The position numbers and the translations under genes are program-made. DNA of 64,000 nt from Cyanoderma ruficeps (lineage: Eukaryota > Chordata > Aves > Passeriformes > Timaliidae). Under the pieces are notes generated by a model. The model was given only the letters and a program-made list of their open reading frames with translations. It did not search any database and had not been told where the DNA came from. Where the stretch lies: NCBI GenBank assembly GCA_008694505.1, contig VZDJ01007753.1, positions 26,391,770-26,455,769 of the forward strand, written 5' to 3'. Of the stretch, positions 1 through 13,799 are shown piece after piece; within the stretch, counting starts at the first letter, position 1, and each line of letters starts with the position of its first letter.

Positions 1-1094
1 ACAAAAGTAGCCCTGTTCATCAGTTTGTGAGAGCCAACTAGATGACTGCAAAATAATTTCCAGTTTCTTTAGAAAGGTGGGACACCCAGATGGAGTACCA
101 TACAATTCCTTTATTAATAAATCTGGATCATGCATCACCAAGTGCAGAATGTAAGTCTCATTTAACATGTAGTCTGAAATGTGAACACTACAGAAATATT
201 GAACTAAAGTGACTAGACATAGATCTTCATCAAAACTATATCTATTTTCCTTCCCCCCTACTTTTTCTCAGTTACTGTGTCTCTGGCTGGGACAGCTAAA
301 AAATAGGTGTCTTGTCCTGTTTATTTCTTTATTGTGCTGGTCCTATATGAAGTAACTGGCCCTTTCCTCTTTCTGGAGACTTGGAAGCATCATTCTTACA
401 AAGAGTTTAATTATTCTTAACTCAGGGAGAAAGGAGTACAGCCCGTTTCAGTAGTGCAACTCTGGGATCTGAACAAGAACTTTCCTTATCAACTATCATT
501 TTTAGAGGTAGCTGTTTGTCTAAAAGGAAACCCTACCAGACAGCAAGGGCCATAAAAATGCAATACATTTGCACTAATATTTGGTAGAGTTCACAGATAT
601 TATTGCTTTAACTCTTTTGTGCTATAACACGTTAGTGTGTCCTTCTGCTTTAATGATCTTGTAAGCAACTGTATTGGTGTCTAAAACCATCTAAATAAAG
701 ATATTTCTTCTCACTTAAATGGGTATTACTCATATGACCAGCTGCAAGAAATGAGAGTTCTAAATTTATCTGAACCTTGAGATGGGAGAACTGAAAAGTC
801 CTTCACTTTACGGGAACTTTTGATTAGGGTTTGGGTAGGTGGATAATGAAAGTGTAACATTGAAATGTGCCTAAATAACATGCTGTTACAAGCCTTATGA
901 TAGATTTGTGTTTGACTTAACAGCTTTTGGAACCTAATAAAAAGAACTTAATTGACAATTTCTTGAAATTGCTAAGAAAACCTAGTGATGTTGGTAGGGT
1001 ATAATAAGGAGTTTTCTCATCACTGTCTTCAAGATTGAGCCTATACAAAAAAAAAAGGATTTATCTCTGTGGTAACTCTAAGTAATTGATATAC
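1..1094. other. Unassigned AT-rich sequence
   Basis: No gene, recognisable repeat or long open frame is seen. The stretch has ordinary AT-rich texture with short A and T runs. Confidence 0.5.
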
Positions 1095-1560
1095 AGACAA
1101 GGTTTGGTTCCAATTTGCCAGCAATAAAGTTGTAATAGGGTTTTCTCTGCAATTTTAGCCTTAATGTGCTCATTCCAAAGAGCGGTATTTTTCCAAGCGA
1201 ACAAATAACATCAGTAAAGCTTACGATCAGTAATAGCCCCACACTGATGCTCACATTAAACTTGTTAAATCAATTCGCTAGACACTTTCTAAAGTGGACT
1301 GTCTGTTTACTTTGACTTGCACCCTGTGAGGATTATCCATCAGTTACATTTATTTGAATGATCTTTACATTTGAAATATGTAATTGTTCATGCATGATTG
1401 TGATTATGAATCTGTCTTCTTGATATTTTGCAGCTTTATTTTTGTGACTTATGATTTTTCCACAGTTGTATGAAGTATATGGATATCTAGTGGCACACAG
1501 TAGGATGCATTGTATGTTTAGCCTTTTCCAAATCCTAAATGATCACTTTGCTGCATAATT
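1095..1560. promoter_or_regulatory. Candidate conserved noncoding block
   Basis: The stretch has a mixed, non-repetitive texture with stop codons in every frame. It contains several AT-core words (AATAAA, TAAT, ATGCAT) interleaved with GC-containing words, and it lacks homopolymer decay. This resembles vertebrate conserved noncoding elements, but conservation cannot be measured from one sequence. It could equally be neutral unique DNA. Confidence 0.2.
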
Positions 1561-4367
1561 ATGGTGGCTTCTCTTGGTAGATATATATTTCATATTGCTG
1601 TTTTGTTTACTGAAGGTAGCAATCCACTATGTGCAGTATTGTTCTTCTAGGATAAAAAAATTAACATATAAATAATGTAGGATTACAGTATTTTGAAATA
1701 ATTAGCAAAACATGCTAAGTACTAAATGATTTATTAAAGATGTAATTTAGTTAGATTTACTGCATAAGATATTAGAGTGCAAAGAGCCATACTGTACTCT
1801 GCAAGGAATCATTTTGTAGATGGTTAATCTACCAACTAGGCTTCATTTTTCACTCAGAACAAACCTGGTATGCTGCTGCACACTGCCTTTTGTCAGTAAA
1901 CACAAAGAGAAATCTGAAGTAATCAATCTTCCTTATCAGTAGCATTCAGTATGTTTATTTTATTCTTTGGCTCAAAAAAACTAGACTAATATAAAACAAA
2001 ATGTAAGCATTTAAAAGTTTGGAGTTGTTTATCTGCTAGCTAAGTACACATTTTAAAAGATAGCACGAAAACAAAATAGTGGCATTACTACATGCATTGA
2101 GGAAACTGAAAACATTTTAGAAAGAGCTGAGGCCCTGGGAAAATAATTGTTTGTGGGTAATGGGAAGTTTTGTGGATAAGGAAGCTCAATCACGGGTTTG
2201 TAGCTAGAATCCACATGGATTGTTATTACTCTCTAGCAATTTTGTCGCACTCTCAAGGCTTAATCCACGTATGTAGGACACTGAAGAAAAACCTGCTGTC
2301 TATGAAATGTTACAGCTGTTCCTTACATGCATTGCTTCCCTTCTTGGTGAAAATAATTCTCTACTTTCCCCTTAAATTTAAGTTTTTATAAGGTGCAAGT
2401 TACATGGGATTTTTTTGTTTGCAATGGTAGCCAGCTTGAGTCTCAAAATATTCAGACAAGAAGCCTGGCGGAATACATGTCGTCATATCCCCTCCCAACC
2501 TCACCCCAAATTTTTTTTTTAACTTGACTTCACACGTGTCCTTATTTTAGCTGTCTGTCTAATCTAATTCTATCTATTTTTATGTTTTTTCAAGGAAGTA
2601 ATTAGGCATAACTGGAGTGGTGATGTGGAGAGAAATATCTGCTGTTCTCCAGAATATACCAATAATCTATAAATAAACAGTACCGCGGGATCAGAAGAAA
2701 CAGGAAAATGAGAATTATCATTTGCTGTAAATATAAATATTTCATCCAACCTGACCATTTTCTTCAGTTTCATTTGCTGTCATTTCACACTNAAGAATGG
2801 ACTCTTCCCTTAAGCAACTTATCTTTTTTTTTTTTTCCTTCTATGTGGGAAAAACCAGATACCTCTTGCCTATTCTAGACTCTGCTCCCTCCTCAGCCTA
2901 GAAATAGTCTGATATTCCCTTTTTCTGCAGAACAGAAACTCCAGAAACGTACTCTTCAGAAAATTCATCGAGATAAAGACAGTTTAATGGGGAAAGGAAA
3001 AGCCACACATGCAAACAAAGCCAAACAAGGAATTCATTCACCACTTCTCATGGGCAGACAGGTGTTCAGCCATCTCCAGGAGAGCAGGGCTCCATCAAGC
3101 ATGACAGTGACTTGGGAAGACAAACACCCTCGCTCCAAATGTTTATAACTTTCAGCTTCTTTATGTGCTGAGAGTGTTTCCATATGCTCTGGAATATCCC
3201 TTTGGTCAGTTGAAGTCAGCTGTCCTAGCTGTGTCCTCTCCCAAGTTCTTGCACTTCCCCAAACAACTTTCTTTTGGGACAATGTGAAAAACAGAAAAGG
3301 CCTTGACAGCATGTGTGCTAAGCAATAATGAAAATGCCCCTGAATTGTCCAGACTGTTTTCAGCACAAATGCAAAGCACAGCCCCATACCAGCTACTGTG
3401 AAGAAAGTTCACTCTCTCAGGAAAATCTTGCAAATACAAAAGCTTCTTGTCACTTACTTTGATATCTTCAGTAGAAATTGAGAGTTGCATAGTCTTTGCC
3501 TCTTAAGACTTAATGAATGTTGTTGTTTCAAGTGTAGATTTGCTGGTTTTAAATATGGAAGACAGGGAGAAATAAGGTGATATCATGTCATTGTTTCCTC
3601 TGACCCTTTCTACTGCACAGCTGAAGTAAATTGCAGGTGATTAGAGAAGATGTTGAAAATGTAAGAAGCTTAGTTATAAAATATTTATATCTGACTCGCA
3701 GTCTAGTTGGGGTAGAAAAATAATATAATTTACATGGATTCTATCCTCTTAGGCCACAATTGATTGACATTTGCTGTATGTTTATGCATCTTACAGCCAG
3801 TTAAACATTGAAACATTTCGACATACTTGAACTATCTTTTTCCTTTTTGGAGTTCATTTGATGTCATGGTAGCATCATCAGTTTGGGAAATAAACTCTAG
3901 AAAAAAGGGGATACGTAGTCACTGTGCCCCATCTCTGCCTTATCTGATACCTGCAGTCAGTCTTGGACATGGGAATCCATACCAATCAGAAATGGAAACA
4001 AATGAGTCCAGCTCTCAGAGTCCAGGCAAATCTATGGCACTAGATGGCAAGCAGCAGGTGGGAGAGACACACCTTTTCTCATACTGTGCTTGGAAATGTC
4101 CGGGATTGTGGTGCAAAGTAGTATACCACAACGCTGGTGGTACAAATTACTGTACAACCAACAATGTCGTGAGTAATAGGAATGACATGGCTGTTAGTAT
4201 TTTATTACTCCTTTTGATTACTCCTTTTTTAGTTACATATTCTGCAGTTATTTGTGGCAGCTCTCTGTTCAAATTTGAAATCCATTTGACTCTTGCATAT
4301 ATCTTGATGTATGTACAGTACTCACATGCTATCAAACAAAACTTTCAAGTAGGCTTTGTATATCCCC
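1561..4367. other. Unassigned sequence with one ambiguous base
   Basis: No gene is recognised. The open frames here (117 codons on the minus strand at 3034-3387 and 181 codons on the plus strand at 3827-4372) match no family I know, lack plausible splice context and overlap other open frames. Position 2792 is an N. The interval ends where the CR1 copy begins. Confidence 0.5.
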
Positions 4368-6030
4368 AGTGAGGAGACTTCACAACCTCTCTGGTGCGTC
4401 TGTCTTACTGCATGATCACTTGTACAGCGAAGTTCTTCCTCATGTTCTGGTGGAACTTCCTGTGCTTCACTTTCTGCCTGTTGCCTCTTATCCTATTGCT
4501 GTGCACTGTCAAGAGGAGCCCAGATCCATCCTCTTGACACCCTCCCTTCAGATACTTACAGACATTGGTGAGGTCCCCTCTCAGTTGTTTCTTGTTGAGA
4601 CTGAACAGGCCCAACTCTCTCAGTCTGTCCTTGCAAGGGAGATGCTCCAGTCCCCCAGTCATCTTCACAGCCTCCAGTGGACCTGCTCCAGCAGCTCCAT
4701 GTCTCTCGTCCTGAGGAGCCCAGAACCGGACACAGCACTCCTGATGTGTCTTTGTGAGGGCTGAATTGAAGGGTAGGATCACCTTCCTTGATTTGCAGGC
4801 AGTGCTATTCTCAATGCATCCCAGGATAGCACTGGCCTTCTTGGCCCCAAGGACACTGCTGGCTCATGGACAGCTTGTTGATCACCAGGACCCCCAGTCC
4901 TTCTCCTCAGGGCTGCTTTGCAGCAGTTCAGCCCCCAGCCTGTACTGGTGCCTGGAGTTGTTCCTCCCCAGGTGCAGGATGCTGCATTTGCCTTTGCTGA
5001 ATTTCAGAAGGTTCCTTTCTGCCCATCTCTCGAATGTGTCCAGGTCCTTCTGAGGGGCTGCTCAACACTAGGGGGTATTGGCCACTCCTTCTAGCTTCCC
5101 ATCATCAGTGAACTTGCTGTGGAGGCATCTCACCTTCATCCAAGTCATTCATGGATTAAACAATATTGCACCCAGCACTGAGCCTCAGGGGACACCAGTA
5201 GCGACAGGCCTCCATCTAGACCCTGTGCCACTGTTTATGACCCTCTGGAATCTGCCATTCAATCAATTCTCAATCCACCTCACTGTCCAGTGTCCACCTC
5301 ATTGTCCACCTCACTGTCTGCTGTCCTCACACCCTGAGTTTGCCTGTGAGGATGTTGTGAGACAGTGTCAAGAGCCTTGCTGAAGTCCAAGTTGGCAAAA
5401 TCCACTGTTCTCCCCTCATCCATCCAGGTAGCTGGCTCATCACGGAAGTCAATCAGGTTGGACAAGCATGATTTACCTTTAGTGAATCCATGCTGACTGG
5501 TCCTGGTCACCTTCTTGGCATCCATGTGTGTAGAGATGGCCTCCAGAATGTGGTGCTCCATTAGCTTTCCAGAGATTGAGATGAGACTGGCTGGTAGTTC
5601 CCTGGGTCCTCTGTCTTGCCCTTTTTGAAGACTGGAGTGACATTTGCTTTCTTCCAGTCCTCAGATGCCTCTCCTGATCCCCACAACCTTTCAAAGCTGA
5701 TTGTGAGCAGCCTCACTATGGTGTACACCAGCTCTTTCAGTAGTTGTGGATGCTTCCTGTCAGGACCCATGGACTTGTGGAGGCTGAGTTTTCCTAGGTG
5801 TTCTCTAACAAAGGGAAACCAAGGGAATGTCATTCCAACTGTCCTTCACCCTCATCTCCTGGGTTAGAGGTTCCTGAGACCTGGTCTTGTCAGTGAGGAG
5901 TGATGTAAAGAAAGTGTTTAGTAACTCTACCTTCTCTGTGCCCTCTGTTACCAGGGTCCCCCTCCATTTAGTAATGGGTTCATATTATCCTACTTTTTTC
6001 TTTTGTGCTCTAAATATGTCTGTTAATAGA
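4368..6030 (-). mobile_element. CR1 LINE, degenerate reverse-transcriptase segment
   Basis: This is a non-LTR retrotransposon remnant read on the minus strand from about 6030 down to 4368. Conceptual translation gives reverse-transcriptase pieces in CR1 order but in different frames. Around 5833-5561 are HKSMGPD and ANVTPVFKKG. Around 5561-5340 are SQHGFTKGKSCL and LDFSKALDTVS. Near 5160 is NDLDEGE, and near 4870 is KLSMSQQC. From 4782 to 4405 come FWAPQ and the C-terminal region with GLEHLP and GDLTNVCKYLKGG. Frameshifts, stops and a missing stretch after the TVSQ segment, including the catalytic core, show that it cannot encode an enzyme. The copy is truncated at the 5' end, and its 3' untranslated region and terminal repeat are absent or unrecognisable. 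It lies between unique sequences and is an old insertion. Confidence 0.93.
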
Positions 6031-9000
6031 GAGAAATTTTATTTGGTAGTATTTGATCAAAAATCACGGGCAAGTTATGTGTTCTGTTACCAGCAGATAA
6101 TTATTTATTTTTCAATAAAAATCTCTCTACAAAGTCAAAGGTTCCTCCTGAGCAAAAGTGGTCAACAAACTGCATACCAATCAAAACACACCAATTCCAT
6201 TTGTCGTTGGCATATGAGGGAATGATTGTGAAAGGTAGCGATTGTCAAAGCCAATAATCTTTGACTATTGACTAGTACACTTGGATTGAGTGGAAACAAC
6301 TTGTTGCATGAATTTGGAACATGGTTCAAACTGACATATCTGAGTCTTTTTTGAGGTGCCTTGATTATGCTATTAACTTTTCCACTCCGTTCAGCAAGGA
6401 TTTAAAATTTTCAGAGGCTTCTCCAACATTTCTTATAACTCTTATCTTGGGTTTAGAGTACAGAATTTCTGTTTATTAATAATTTTTTCCTCATTTCTGA
6501 TTTTGTTCAGCTCTTCTCTGAGGATGGGGAAGAAGATAGGCTTAATCAAATGTTTTTCCAACTGATTAAATGCATCTACCTAATCAACAAGTGGAAAAGT
6601 AGAAGTATTCCTTGCACAAAATGATTTAAGATTGAAAAATCATAATTTTTAAGAAAGAAACCCTTTGATTTCCTAATAAGAGCAGACCATGTGAATAATT
6701 GCTACCCACTAATTTCTGATAAAACTTACAACAAAAAAAAATCCCATTTGCTTTTAAAAAAGTTTATCAACAGAACAAATTTTTGATGGGATTTATCAAA
6801 TTTTAAGTAAAAGTTAATGTATGTGAAGATTTAGATAATTATTGATTCTACAGTTAATATCTCCCCTACACCTGTCTGATTTACTGGCAACCTGCTCATA
6901 AGAATCCTTGTTTTTTCTCTTTTGGATATTGCTTAAGTTTATTTTGAATGGAAAGTTATATGGAAAACTCTTTTTAGAAAACATTATTTATCTAGTATAT
7001 ATCATTATTTTGTTGATTAATGTATAAGATATAGTGTGAAAATAAAGTGAAATGTTAGGTGAGAGCAGCAGTTAATTAAATAATGCATTTGCTCTTCTCA
7101 GGTTTATATTTTGTTTAAGAGGCAAAAGGTTAACGGCAAAGATTCTTAAGTTTAATATTGTTATGATGTACTTGGTTTATTTACTGCTAAAAGATCATAA
7201 ATGCTAGCAAGTCTTGATTTACATCAGGAAGAAATTCACTACCTTACTAGAGTCATACCTGAATTCTTACATATAAATATTTCTTTAAAAAATTTCCAGC
7301 CCATTCTCCAACATTTTAGAGCTATGGAGCTGTTCTTCTACAAGTGTCTGTACTACACACTTCTGCCATTTGCATATTTGAAGATTATTAAAAGTCCTAA
7401 TTGCTGCCTGTAACCCTTGATTGGCTAGGAAACTGATTAATCTTGCCCCTTGGTCACAATTAAAAGAAAAATATATCTAAAGACGAATAGGAGCAGCTGA
7501 ATCATGCCTTCTGTCTTGTGTGTGTTCTGTCTTCATTAATCTGATCCTTTTTTCTTTATCTTTCTTTAAATCAAATTCTGTTAGAGCTTGTGCTGCTAAT
7601 TTCTAAGGACACTGGTTCAGTGGCCATTTCCTAGATGGATAATATATCTTCAAAGCCAGCAAGGATTGTTCAGCCACTGCTTACAGTGATATCCATTAGC
7701 CATTGATAACATGCTCTCCACTGCACCCTCGCCAAAGCAACCACATATCAGTGTAAGAAGGCATTTTTTACATCTCCATGGGTGTGGAAGCCCATGATAT
7801 TAGAGATGCAATCTGATGTTGTGAGGAGGTCACTGGTGAGCACAGACAGAGATGTTTGGAGAAATTGTGATTAAAGGCCCAAAGAGCAGAAGCTTAAGTA
7901 TAATATTGTAGCACCTTGTGAGATGGTGAGAGTGAAGTGGATTGAAGTATGCTACTCTGGATCTAGAATGGGAAGGTCGTAAACTGTAAAATAGTAGGAA
8001 AGCACAGCATTGAGTATGGAAAACCTGCAGAGTGACAACTGAGTAAGGAAAGTAATAGGTAAGTACTCAGGAAGAGACAGGGTCTGTGTGGCAAGCAGAG
8101 GGTTTGGAAGAGGAAAGCGAAAAAAATATGACAAAGTGTTAGCAATAAGGAGAAACTGATGGAGAGTTGCAAAAGAGTATGGGGAGGGAGAGAGTTACAC
8201 TGGTTTGGGTTAATCTTCAGATGTAAGTCGATATTTACTTGTAAAGTATAAAAGTTAGTTGGGAAAGCAGGCCAAGCAAATATTGATTTAAACCAATATT
8301 GTTGTTCCCTTTATCACTCTAGCATTACAAGCCGAACTCTTCTTTATTTACTTACGGGTAGGTATAGTGCACATAACTTTGATATAGGCTTTTAGGCTTG
8401 CTACCAGTGATCTGAAGCTTGACCTATGAAAACTGTCCTTTCTTGGTGTCAAAAGTAATACAGTTTTAAAAAGCAGTACAGAGCCTCTCCTAAGTGACCT
8501 ACCAATCATGCTAAACTGAAGGGTTATTTGCAGTGGGTTTGTAAGGTTGTTTAATAATTCCCAGAGGACAGAAATGAGACAGTGAAATGCATTTCACTTT
8601 AAACCTGTGGACAAACCTGTGGTGTGTGGTTCTGAAGGTGAAAGCTGGTGTTTGTATCCAGTAAGACTCATGGGCTAAAGCAATTCATGAATTTGCTGGA
8701 AAATCTTACTAAGGAGGTGTATGCTGCTTTGAAAGTTTCTTGTTTCTTTTTCTTGCCTATGTAGATTGTTGAACAGCTGCTGAATAATGTACATGATAGA
8801 AATAATTCCATTTCAGAAGTATTTAAAGAATGACAGAATCGATAATCAGCTGATAAACTTACAGTGAGGAGTATTTAGTATTTCACTATTCCAGTTTTCT
8901 CGCCAGACAGGTAGTTGTTATGTATGTGCTATGCAAAACCACAAGGGCTTAGTTTTTAAATTTCCTTTTTTGCTTAACGCACTGATTCTTTGGTAGAGAG

Positions 9001-12000
9001 GTGCCTGACTATAAGAATAAGTTTTAATACTTAAATTTGGTAGTAATTCATAGCTCCACTTTACAACATCTGACACTAAAAATAATTGCTATGTTTCCTG
9101 TAGGGTTCAAATTAATAGCTATGTGTTGCTAGAGAAGATTCTGTTGATATACCCTCCCTACTTGCTTCAAACTTTCTTCTTTGTTGAGATGACTCAAAGA
9201 TAAGAGCTAGGTATATTTTACTTGTCAAGTAGTTCCATGGCTTTCATTTAAAAATAACTTTTACAGAGATGAAATTTCTCAGCTTCACTTCCAGATCCTG
9301 TATTTCTGTACGGGTCTGAACTTGAGTTTAATAGAAGTAAAAGATATAAGTAAGAGATCAATAAGTTGCGCTCATTTTCGTATTTTCTTCTGATTCATTA
9401 CACATGCAGATGGGTTGAAGTGCAGTAAATGATAAAGCTGATTGATGGAGTTGCATGCTATTATCTGAAAGGTCATATTTTCATCTGATTCCCTAGGAAT
9501 TTTCTGGATGCAAAACTTAAGTGATTTCAGTCAAAACCCAAGGTTATACATTTAATGAATGTTATTAACATATGTTATTTAATAATTCAAATAATTACGC
9601 ATACATATATGTGATACAAGTAATAGAAATAGAAGCTTTTTTATCACATTGCTTTAAACTTTAATAGGAAGACATGATTTACAAAGTAAATTCTGGTTAG
9701 TCCTGTACACATACAGCTCTCACGCAGTTTGACTGCAGACCCTCTTTTCGAAATTGCCTGAAAGGTCTGGATGCCAAGTGATCAGAGATGGTGTGTGTTG
9801 GGCCAGTTGGGTACTTTCCAGCCTTGCACTGATGTGAAGATGTTGCTGACTGTTAGGTGTTCCTACATTGTCCTATTCTCCTTCCATCATCATACTGAGA
9901 TAGCCTTTAGACATATAAAGATTATGAGACAGAGCTGAAAACTTCAGAGAACTGTGCCACTTTAGTTGTTAATGAAGTATTCTCATAGACTTGTCATCAT
10001 TAATCTACATTACTTTATTTCTACATTACAGAATATACAGTTAAATATTAACTTCAAAGCATTTAACTAATTTTTCACCTTCCAAGTGATGCTTTTTCTG
10101 TCACTTCATTTTCTGCCACATAAACAGAGTAAAGAGCTCATAATCCAGAATTGCCATAAGCTCTCCCCAAATCTCTAGGGTACATCATCCATTTATTCTG
10201 TAAGTATTAAAGATTAAATACTTTGAAGATTAATTTAAAGACAAAAATGATAGCTGTATTTCATTGCAATTATTTCTTTTAAGATTTGTATCAGTCAATC
10301 TTTCAGTAGTTATCTACAAATATTGTGGCATTCAGAAAGAGCATATTGCTGAAATTCATGTTAGTTTTCTTCACCAACGACATGTGTGATATCCTTTCTA
10401 ATTTCATTTGTAAGAGGGTAAATATTCTAGGTGATGACCCCTTGGCCTTCATTGTTGTTTGAACTCTCAGTTGCTAAATGAGCTGCACTTGTAAAATGAT
10501 TGGTTGTAGAAGACCAGTTGGCAGCTTGGACAGTGCATGTCTAAATGAAACAACATTGTCCAGTAATACAGGAGTGTGGGTGCCATCTGGATGCTTCGTT
10601 TCCCTTCTTTTAGAGCAATATCTGCATAAATGTAAACAAGGCAAGATTTGCAATTAATATCCTGTATTAACTGATATGGTGGGAAAATTAGATAGGCATA
10701 AAGCCCTTTTTTGAATCTGTGAATGTATGCATTTTGGGGGAGTTTTTTAAAAGAAAACGGTATCTTAATGTGCATTTGTTGCATGTATACGAATTTGAAA
10801 CACTACCATATACATATAGTTTCTGTACACAGGTGACAGTCATAATTTTGTGTGCATATAAAATGCCAAAAATTGCGTAAAAACAATGTTTCAAATTTAG
10901 TACCTGGAGAGATTCTAATGAAATACAATTGTTTCTCTTTATGTCAAAATAAAAGAAGGATAATAGCTACAACATAAGGATCTTATTTTTTGACCTTGAA
11001 GGTTTCTGAAAAACAGGTTGTGCACTTTAACTGATTTAAATGCCATTAGTTTATGGCCTGCAATAGCCAACATTTTAAAGTTGTTAATTAAGACTAATCA
11101 TTGCAGAAAAGTATATGAGAGAATGAAAGTTTTTATTAGCTTTTTATATTGTGGCAGCAGGTCAAAACAGAGATTATCTACCATGATTCTAAAGTTCAAT
11201 TTGGTCATTTAATTAATTGCATGGAATGCTGTCTTAAGTGTTAGCCCTATGCAATCAAAGAACTTTTTGTCTCCTTCATAAACTTTCAGGTTTTGTACGT
11301 TCTCAGTTGCTTATACCCATTATATATATGCTAAAAGTAATGTGTGTAGTCTGTCACGAATGCCAGCCATCACACATTTTTTGCTTAAGAGCAGCATTGG
11401 GATCAGCCTACATTTCAGTAACCAGGAAATTAGTTCTGTTTTGGGAATATCCACTAGGGTGGATATCAGAAGTGAGGTTACTGATAAGACCATAGGTATC
11501 GGTTTTTTACCACTTCCAAGCAATGCTATAGTTTTTTGCTGCTTTTGAACAAAGATATTTATTTGAAATTGCTTGATTAGAAAAATAATCCATTGTTGTT
11601 CATTCTGCCATCTGTTTTTGCATTTACAAGAGTACCATTAGCATAATTAACACTCTTTTTCTCCCAGTCTCTCTTACATTTCCATGTACTCCAGCTTATT
11701 TATACAATTTTAACTGAGGATGCATTTAATTGTTAAATCATAGAATTGAGCTCATGTCTCTTGTTAAAAATCTATCTTATAGTATTGTCTTCAATTCTAA
11801 ATCAGGCATATGGTAATGTTTAACTTAAAATTATATAAACCTGTTCTTTTAGAAGCTTTAAAATGATGATATTGAGAAGGAAGGTAACTAGAAAATAATT
11901 TTCAAGAAGTATGCATTCACTTCTGGTACCTGTCACTTAAATTTTGCCTGATATGTTTATGTGGTGGCAGCACTCAGTCCTATAGGTCTTATCCCTATGC

Positions 12001-12540
12001 AGTTTAAATAATTTTTTAAAAAAATCTGAAACTGCAGCAAGGATGGCTTATGGGGGGTATGAGTAGTAATAGAATAGACATTTCCACCATTACTTTGACA
12101 CAATATGACTCTGATTTGCTTTTTCACACATTTTGGATCCAGGATTTACATCATCTCTTCTATAGAATGCCTTGCAAAGAAAACAAAAATTCTTACCCCA
12201 TACATACATGATTTTTAGCAAAAATTGAAGAAAATTATGCATTTAATTAATCAAATCCTAAATTTTTAGAAATCCTTGGTTATCCAATGTCTGTATTTTC
12301 AATGACTTTCATTCACAAAAGCAAGAAGTAGTTTTCCTGTTTTAAGGTATACAAAGTTTGGTGTGTGTGGTCAGTGCATACATGTATGAAGGGTATTTGG
12401 CACAGGCTACTCCATTTACAATAAGGTGTTTAATTTTTGTACCACTGTATTTCATTGGAAACCAGCTGTCGAATGCCACATAAGTCCATGTAGTGTTTCA
12501 AAAAAGTGAGGTAATACATTCATTCAAATCATTAAGATAA
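6031..12540. other. Unassigned AT-rich unique sequence
   Basis: No gene or identifiable element is seen over about 6.5 kb. Open frames do not exceed 105 codons and none resembles a known protein. Short palindromes such as the 12-base TAACATATGTTA near 9570 occur, as expected in AT-rich DNA. Confidence 0.5.
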
Positions 12541-12850
12541 TTTCTTTCTGCCTTTGCTGCATCTTCTGATTCCATTTTGCTCCAGTCTCTTTTCAGTCTC
12601 CTCAGCTTCCTGTTCAACACCTTCACCTGGGAGCGTGTCTGTACCAGACAAATGCTGAGTCAGCACAAGCGCTGGTTTTCCAGGGCAGTATTAACTGTGG
12701 TAATTGGACCTCATGCCTTCCTTGCTGTACTATGCAGTGTGGCTCCATCCTTAATCCCCCTTCTTCAGTCTCCTGCTCCATCTGTCTGCAGCTCCTGCCC
12801 TCAGCTGCCTGAGCACTTGGGTAAAGGAGTCTGCTCACCATAATGCCAGG
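12541..12850. other. GC-richer island of unknown origin
   Basis: The base composition rises clearly above the flanks and the sequence is rich in CTCC and CTGC words. A plus-strand frame (12577-12843, 88 codons) and a minus-strand frame (12623-12841) overlap, which suggests a composition effect rather than coding. I do not recognise a repeat family. It may be a decayed transposon fragment. Confidence 0.3.
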
Positions 12851-13681
12851 GTAAGCAGGGAGAGACTATTTCTTACACCATGGAGGATGGAAGCCAGAAG
12901 AGGAAACCCAGGTGCTACCAGTGATTATCTGGGGTTTATGAAAGCTGGCAGAAAATCAGATCTGCACAGCAGCTTGCCAAACACTTGATGTATTCATAGT
13001 TTTTCCTTTACCTGGATCATCTTACTGCATTGCTGTTCTTTCTGCAGTTTTTGTTCCGTTTATTTTTGCTTAAATGGGGAGCAGATTTTCTGCAAGGAGA
13101 ATCTGTCTAGTGGTTATAGGGTTTAATAGAGTTGGGATTCCTCTAGAACTTACATTACTTATTTCTTAGCAGCTGCTGGAGTATGTATTCATAGCCATGT
13201 ATGACAGTGAATGAAAATGAATGAAATATTCTGATGGACTGTTCCAGAAATTTCCTGTTAAATAGGAATTTTTTCATAATTGCATGCCTTCAGATTTACC
13301 ATATAAATCTGTGGTATTTTTTATATAAAGTTAAATTTTTCACAGTAGCATGTGAAAGTAGCACAGTAGTAGTAGTGTTTAAGACATTGACAACCCATGA
13401 AACAATATCTGTCAGCTTTCATGGCCACAATGTGGGTAGTAACATAGAGAGTGAGCAAGTGGTGGTGAAGAAGTAACATCAGATACCTGTTAAGGAGTGG
13501 AATTCTAGCTCTGTCTGGCAATATCTTCTTTCCTCTCCAGTAGTCAATTTTATTCCTCTGCCTGAAATTTTCTAGAGAAAAAGATGTTTTTCTATTCGTG
13601 TAGACATCAAGGTACAATATAGCTGCTCACCTTAAACACTAAATATGTCAGTATTTCTCACAAAATGGTGGATTTATGAGA
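12851..13681. other. Unassigned sequence
   Basis: No gene or repeat is recognised. The short opposing open frames at 13234-13617 overlap each other and look like chance frames. Confidence 0.45.
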
Positions 13682-13737
13682 AATTTTGCATCAAGATTAA
13701 AAATCAAGACCAAGATGATGAATCTTGATGCCAAATT
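13682..13737. repeat. Stem-loop, 17-bp arms
   Basis: Bases 13682-13698 are the reverse complement of 13721-13737 with a single mismatch (13687 against 13732). The spacer is 22 bases, and the inner 11 bp (GCATCAAGATT) are perfect. There is no sign of a target-site duplication or a known element. It could be a chance or decayed inverted repeat. Confidence 0.6.
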
Positions 13738-13799
13738 CAATCTAAAAATTTTTGCTATTGGTCCAAAATAGTACTTCTTGCAGAATTGTAATCTCTGTT

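Noticed and set aside
3827..4372. 181-codon plus-strand open frame next to CR1
   Set aside because: It shows no similarity to known proteins and no splice or promoter context, and it ends at the CR1 boundary.
4405..5833. Minus-strand frames as a functional reverse transcriptase gene
   Set aside because: The pieces are in different frames with stops and missing catalytic segments, so this is a dead CR1 copy.
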